Of a DNA stretch of 64,000 bases, positions 59,362 through 64,000 are shown one piece after another. Location of the stretch: NCBI GenBank assembly GCA_028023455.1, contig JAQFVV010006197.1, positions 20,581,254 to 20,645,253 of the forward strand, given 5' to 3'. A program made the position numbers and the translations under genes. The notes beneath the pieces are model-generated. The model searched no databases, was not told the DNA's origin, and was given only the letters and a program-made list of their open reading frames with translations. Numbering within the stretch: position 1 is the first letter of the stretch; each line of letters opens with the position of its first letter. Origin of the DNA: Epiperipatus broadwayi. Lineage: Eukaryota > Onychophora > Udeonychophora > Euonychophora > Peripatidae.

Positions 59362-59499
59362 GACACAAGTGAGGTATTAGACTTTTTTAAATTTACAATT
59401 CCTTTTTATATTGATCTTGATGCCACAAAAATAATATGTTCAGATATTATCTGTATTCTTATAGTTCTAACTCTTAGAATTCACTTTGCTTACATTATT

Positions 59500-60200
59500 T
59501 TGGGTTTAATTATCTCTGTACTATTCTGAAACTCTGCTGCATTTTGTAACATATAGGTTATACATTTTTCTATGGCTTGGTTGTTATGTTAATCCAGTTT
59601 TACTCAGTAGAATTTGTCTGAGCTTGTTGTTACTCATTTCTCATGATAAATGGTCAAGAAGCATGCCATTCACCTCAACACTCAAGTTGCACTGTTTAGT
59701 TAATGTATGCAATCCTGCATTTAAATCTTGGAATTTTCTCATATGGTAGATGGTTTCTGTTGCTAAAATATAAATGTGCCACAGTTCTTGTAGACTTGAA
59801 ATGCTTTCTTACCTTTTTTTAACTCTTAATGAGGTACTTCCTCTGAAATCTTCAGATCACATAGATGGCGATCTACTTGCAATTCATCGTTACTAGCCAG
59901 CTCCATCAATGTTGCAATTTTTGTCTTGTCATCTATTGTTATTAATAAGCATAACATTTTCATCTTAATGCATTGTTTGCATCAAACCCACTAATGGAAC
60001 TATCTTGCAGTGCCATTATTTTTTCTTTATTAATATTCATTCTTAAATCTTCTTTACAAGCTTTTCTCAGAGAATCAGACTATGCTGCACAGCTAAATTC
60101 AATTTTCTCAAAAAGTCATAATATACTAATCTAGTCTGCCCTATTGTCTTAGACTGTCAACTCTATCATTTTGTTATATGTACTGTACTAGACAACCTTT
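59500..60200 (-). pseudogene. gag-like region of the Ty3/gypsy element
   Basis: Minus-strand sequence near 59,840-59,950 encodes DDKTKIATLMELASNDELQV then DRHLCDLKISEEV in one frame. The position (between the 5' LTR and protease) and the pattern fit Ty3/gypsy gag. The rest of the region is too broken for domain calls. Confidence 0.6.
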
Positions 60201-60270
60201 TTTTAAATTCACATAGTTGGTGTGGTCATTCAGCTATATGCAGAGTAATGTTGAGATTACCAGTAGTATA

Positions 60271-60734
60271 TGTATCATTTTATTTCTTGTATCAAAATAA
60301 AACTCAGCACAGAAGTAAAACTTAATAAATATGAGTTTTTTTTAACTCAGCATAAGAAAAAGGTATAAAGCTTCACATTTCAATTATCTTTCTAGCATAG
60401 CTGTTCTTATTTTAAACTCGGATAGAAATATCGTCACAAAACTTATGCTAAATGCAATACATTAGGATTAGATTAAATAAAATACATTTTCAATGAGTAA
60501 ATTTCTTGGTCTCTACATGTGTCCCACGCACACTTTTATATTACTAGTGCTACTCTTTTTCTTGTTCACCTTGGCTGATTTTAGCACTTTTATTGCACAC
60601 TGCATAATCTACCTAATTAATATATATTTGCATAATTATTAATTAGTATTCTTCTGCCCACTGTACATACATTAATTTTATGGTGTGTTAACAATGGGGG
60701 AAATATTCAACTTTCTGTCTGATTATTTGTTACA
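60271..60734 (-). repeat. 5' LTR of the Ty3/gypsy element
   Basis: The LTR runs TGTATC ... TTACA, that is, it has TGTA/TACA inverted termini, and is about 464 bp long. It shares ordered blocks with the left LTR. Divergence from the left copy is visibly high. Confidence 0.8.
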
Positions 60735-61859
60735 ACAATCAACTTTATTCATTTCAATAATAACTTATTCATAATATGTAGTGATTACATCTTGATGAAA
60801 AAAAATTGTACGCTAACATGATAATATTAAAGTTCTGCTTGTCATTTGGCTAAAATGTATTATGTGAACCCGACTGTTATATCACTTATGTTGTTGGGTA
60901 AATTTATTTACATCACTTCACATATACATATGCAAATACATTACTGTTTTAGTCAGACAGTGCAATGTGGTTTGCTAAATTACGATTAATAATTAAACAT
61001 TAAATCCTACATCAACAAACTGTTTTAGTAATTTTTTTTCTTTTTTTAAAAAATAAATTAGATAATTCATTTTCCACTTTAAACAATTTTAAAAAGCAAA
61101 TTCCCTTTTCTCCGAACTCCATTCCCTCCCCAGTTTAGTTATTTTTTTTTATTATCAATAATCACTATTCTATTATTAATTTGATAAGTATTTCTACTTA
61201 AAAAATAAATTTATTTCTAAAAGTTTATAAATTAAAGTGAAACACAATCAGATTAGTAAACACCAGTATAAAATTGTTATACAGAGTGGGGAGGGGGGCA
61301 GAAAATTAGAAAACGTTTATATGATCCCTTTAGGTTATAAATATCTCTGCGACAATGCTTTGATTAATCATACATAAAGCTGCTTATGCTTATAATTCAT
61401 CAATATTTATGCAGTTTTAAAAGGGCTAAATTAGTAGTTTTGTTTGATATTAGACTATAAATTCTTAGAATTGTATTGATTACGATTTAAAAATGTATAT
61501 TAGAGCTAATACCAGACAAATCAAACAAATTATAAAAGATCGGCTGACTTAAGCTGTTAATATAGTAGCTACTATTATCCATCATACTCTAAATGTTTTC
61601 ACTGATAATATGTTGCAGGACTCATGGAGTGTTTTAAAAGGTTGTAGTTCACGGAAAGGATCAGTGAATAGAACATGTGATGGGGAAAAGAATATTTATA
61701 TGGCTAAGCCGTTTCTGGATGATGAAGATTACTGTGTTTGTTTTTTGTTATATTTACAAATTAAGGCACCCAAATTAATAATATCCAAATTATGCAACTG
61801 TTGGCTAATCGTTTAAAGACTAGCATGTTTGACTAAAGGAAAACTATTCTCTTTTCAAA
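60735..61859. other. AT-rich stretch, no gene recognised
   Basis: No coding family or paired repeat found. The 68-codon frame at 61,610-61,816 (MLQDSWSVLKGCSSRK start) has no similarity I can name. Confidence 0.45.
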
Positions 61860-61981
61860 AATATTAAACTTATATATATATATGTCAAATGCGTTGACTG
61901 GGAAACGAACCCGGGCTAACTGCTAGGAAGGCAGCCATGCTCACCACTAGGCCAACAACGCTTGACCAGAATATTAAACTT
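61860..61981 (-). mobile_element. Minimal tRNA-Gly(UCC)-derived SINE with 12-bp target-site duplication
   Basis: On the minus strand the 71-nt body (61,961 to 61,891) reads GCGTTGTTGGCCTAGTGGTG ... CAGTCAACGC. It folds as a tRNA: acceptor GCGTTG/CAACGC, a D-arm with TGGCCTAGTGGTGAGCA, an anticodon arm GCTGC-CTTCCTA-GCAG with anticodon TCC, and the B box GGGTTCGTTTCCC. It has a leader CTGGTCAA and trailer ATTTGACATATATATATAT, and GTCAA/TTGAC extend the acceptor stem. AATATTAAACTT flanks it on both sides (61,860-61,871 and 61,970-61,981). The target duplication and the added leader and trailer make it a retroposon, not a genomic tRNA gene. No CCA is encoded. Confidence 0.82.
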
Positions 61982-62779
61982 GTTTAAAAATTTTCAGATA
62001 TTTGAAAAAAAATGTTTTTATCAAATTCAAGCTTCATATTATAAGGAAAGTATATCAAGTTTTTAATGGAGATTAATTTGTATATTGAGTCAGAGATCAA
62101 AATAGCAGAGCATACCATGTTTAAAATCACTTCTAATACTAATGTAAACTGACTAAATGTCAGTCAAATCTAATTTTAATTTCTGAAGAATGTGGCAACT
62201 ATGTTGTGAGTTAAGTTGTGCACAACATGGTTGCTAATCAGGGACTTTTGTGTTTGATACGCTTTTTTGCGAAGGTCAGGAAAACTATTGAACATCCTAT
62301 TTTAACTTATAATTCATAAGTAAGTATTCATCATGTCATTAGGAATTTTTTTCTATTCACTATTCTGTAATAAACCCTGGCATCTGTTTGGGCCTTCAAT
62401 ATTAATTCACATAAAGTTTTAAGGTACAGCACACATCTATAGTTTTGCTGACTCCTTAAAAAAGACTTAATCATACAAATAATTTCAATCTATAATTAGC
62501 ATATATACTAAAATCTTACATTCTATATCTTCAACTTATCAAATCACCTACTCATCAATACTAGTTAATTTTATAAGGTATAGCAGCAAATATTACTGAC
62601 ATAATATATAATTAAATTTTGAAAAGTATTTCAACTACAAATACCCCCCCCCCTTTAGTTCTTTCTTGTCTTCCAAAATTATTATTTGTCTCACTACATT
62701 GTCCCTAATTAAAAAAAATCCTATATAATTATCTCTTATTTTTCAGTCATACACAGATTTGTTAATTCATTAATCAAAT
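61982..62779. other. AT-rich stretch, no gene recognised
   Basis: Contains a C-run (CCCCCCCCC) near 62,645. No coding or RNA feature found. Confidence 0.45.
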
Positions 62780-64000
62780 CATGGGATTTTGAGGAAATTA
62801 TGCCATCCACAGTATTAAACTGGAATTAAGCTTTCCCTCTCTCTATGTAATTTTCAACTATTTTCAATATTTCTGAATAAAATAACAGAGAAATGTTACT
62901 ATTCAAATTATCATCTACTATATAGTTATCCTTACTATAAATTTTCTCATGAAACAAAGTCTTAATCTGTTCCTCAGAGGGTTTATTCCTATTGCCTTTT
63001 ACTGCATTACTGTAAACTTCTCCTTGGTATAATTGCTCAATTTGTTTACTATAATATATATTTCCTTTTTTTATTGTTATGGCCTTGACTCCTTCCACAA
63101 CCATTTCCACCTCTTCTTTGCCTCATAATATACGTTTTTATATCTTTGTGTTATACGTTCATAATCTATGTTGTCCCCAAATTTTCTTTCCAATTTTTCA
63201 ATTTCATTGGACTTAAATATCTTTTTCAGCCACACTTCACTTATAATTCTCTAATCTTCAGTCTTTAATTTTTTATTTTGTGGTGACTGTTTAACCCTTT
63301 GAAAGTTTCATATCTAAGCTTTTCTTCTTATTTATATTTCTACTAAATTATCAGAACAATTTATTTCTACCTTTTCAAACCTTTCAACTGTAGTTAATGT
63401 TTTTAAAGGCACTTGCTTTGACACTTGATAATTTTATATTTTTGCTTCTTTACATTCTACCTTCATGTAATTCCCTTCTAATGTATCATTTATCTCCAAT
63501 GTCAATGCTTTCTGAGCATTCTCATAAGTTTCTTCAATTTTAAAATACCTTTTCTCTAAATTTTAATACTAAATTTTACATATTTTAGTTCCATTACATA
63601 AATGTTAAGCCTGATTTCTAAGCATTCCTGTGACTTATCTATTTGATCACTCAATTCAATGAATCTACGATCATACTTATCATCAGAATTGATGATCATA
63701 CTTATCATCAGATTCCTTCAATTTTAGTATCCAAATTGTATTTAAACTCACCAAATCTTGCATTAGTAGCATTCAATTCAATTTTACAGAAATCAATGTT
63801 ATTATTTAAACCTTCTCTTAGTTCTTTATTTTTTCTACCTATATCCTTTCTTAGTTTTTTTATTTACTCTATTCATATCACCAAATTTATTATTTATATC
63901 TCTATTCATATCTCCAAGTTTATTATTTACATATTCTATTAGCTTTTTATTTTTTCTACTTACATCTTTTCTTAGTTCTTTATTTTCTCTACTCATATCA
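62780..64000 (-). pseudogene. Retroelement protein fragment, runs off the window
   Basis: On the minus strand, from the window edge inward, there is a repetitive coiled coil with recurring DM(S/N)R, NKELRK and NNKLGDMNRD-type heptads (about 63,660-64,000). Then come broken frames, then RITQRYKNVYYEAKKRW and a 94-codon frame (62,826-63,110) ending ILKIVENYIERGKA, followed after a stop by FNTVDGI. The last pieces resemble the linker before a LINE reverse transcriptase (the K-A-P-G-x-D-G block), with the P-G lost. I see no endonuclease between coil and linker. Family uncertain. Confidence 0.45.

Larger units (their letters stand above)
55806..60734 (-). mobile_element. Ty3/gypsy LTR retrotransposon, complete in layout but decayed
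   Basis: The element lies on the minus strand between two related LTRs (55,806-56,216 and 60,271-60,734). From 5' to 3' I recognise a gag-like piece, protease, reverse transcriptase, RNase H and integrase in the Ty3/gypsy order (integrase after RNase H). Total length is about 4.9 kb. LTRs have diverged by many substitutions and indels, so insertion is old. Catalytic residues are mutated in protease and reverse transcriptase. I did not find an unambiguous primer-binding site or target-site duplication. Confidence 0.88.

Noticed and set aside
61891-61961. Functional tRNA-Gly(UCC) gene
   Set aside because: It is flanked by a 12-bp target-site duplication, carries a SINE-like leader and TA-rich trailer shared with other SINE copies, and the first base pair below the D arm (T-T) is mismatched.
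50838-62655. Three runs of nine or more C (50.84, 55.22 and 62.65 kb) as G-quadruplex or i-motif sites
   Set aside because: Each is a single homopolymer run without the four tracts required for a standard quadruplex; no context supports function.

Overview
The window is eukaryotic nuclear DNA, very AT-rich (roughly three quarters A+T by eye), from an invertebrate-type animal genome. It has long (TTA)n and (TA)n microsatellites, many classes of non-LTR retrotransposon, Penelope-like fragments, one decayed Ty3/gypsy element, tRNA-derived SINEs and numerous foldback (inverted-repeat) elements. A repeat-dense animal such as a cephalopod or other mollusc would fit, but cnidarians, flatworms and spiders are also AT-rich and nothing here settles the species. 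I recognise no cellular protein-coding gene, no rRNA and no convincing functional tRNA. It reads as intergenic or intronic repeat territory. Every protein similarity I can support belongs to a mobile element, and almost all of these are broken.

Layout. 0-10 kb: mostly unassigned AT-rich DNA, one 5'-truncated LINE (2.3-3.7 kb, minus), one foldback repeat (7.5 kb) and a dimeric tRNA-like SINE with target-site duplication (8.1 kb). 10.3-13.6 kb: a 340-bp satellite array that switches orientation at 11,519 and is bracketed by two (TTA)n tracts that run in the same orientation. 13.6-15.4 kb: a LINE reverse-transcriptase fragment (minus) interrupted by a small foldback made of two Penelope-like 3' tails. 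16-24.8 kb: several long foldback elements and a 213-bp element with perfect 36-bp terminal inverted repeats. 27.9-28.6 kb: two relatives of that element, one of which was hit by a SINE. 30-34 kb: three different LINE C-terminal fragments. 35.3-36.6 kb: a foldback with a second foldback nested in it. 38.4-45.7 kb: a train of five head-to-tail, 5'-truncated copies of one LINE family on the minus strand. The longest still shows a partial PHD-like finger, coiled coil, SGNH esterase, AP endonuclease, reverse transcriptase and Cys/His C-terminus. 46.8-49.8 kb: three consecutive large palindromes; the middle one is a head-to-head pair of Penelope-like fragments encoding a GIY-YIG nuclease. 50-54.2 kb: a decayed RTE-like LINE (plus), a 1.57-kb terminal-inverted-repeat element and foldbacks. 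54.6 kb: a second SINE copy. 55.8-60.7 kb: a Ty3/gypsy element (minus) with LTRs and mutated catalytic residues in protease and reverse transcriptase. 61.9 kb: a minimal tRNA-Gly(UCC)-derived SINE with a 12-bp target-site duplication. 62.8-64 kb: a retroelement coding fragment that runs off the window.

How the parts relate. Three themes recur. (1) Penelope-like 3' ends occur as head-to-head inverted pairs at three places (14.2, 48.6 and 49.7 kb), each carrying a stem-loop followed by GAAA that resembles a decayed hammerhead-type core. (2) LINE copies stack on each other's (TGATG/TGTGA)-type simple-repeat tails, as if each tail served as the next target. (3) The tRNA-derived SINE copies at 28.4, 54.6 and 61.9 kb share leader and trailer with a tRNA-Gly(UCC) body and give a small evolutionary series.
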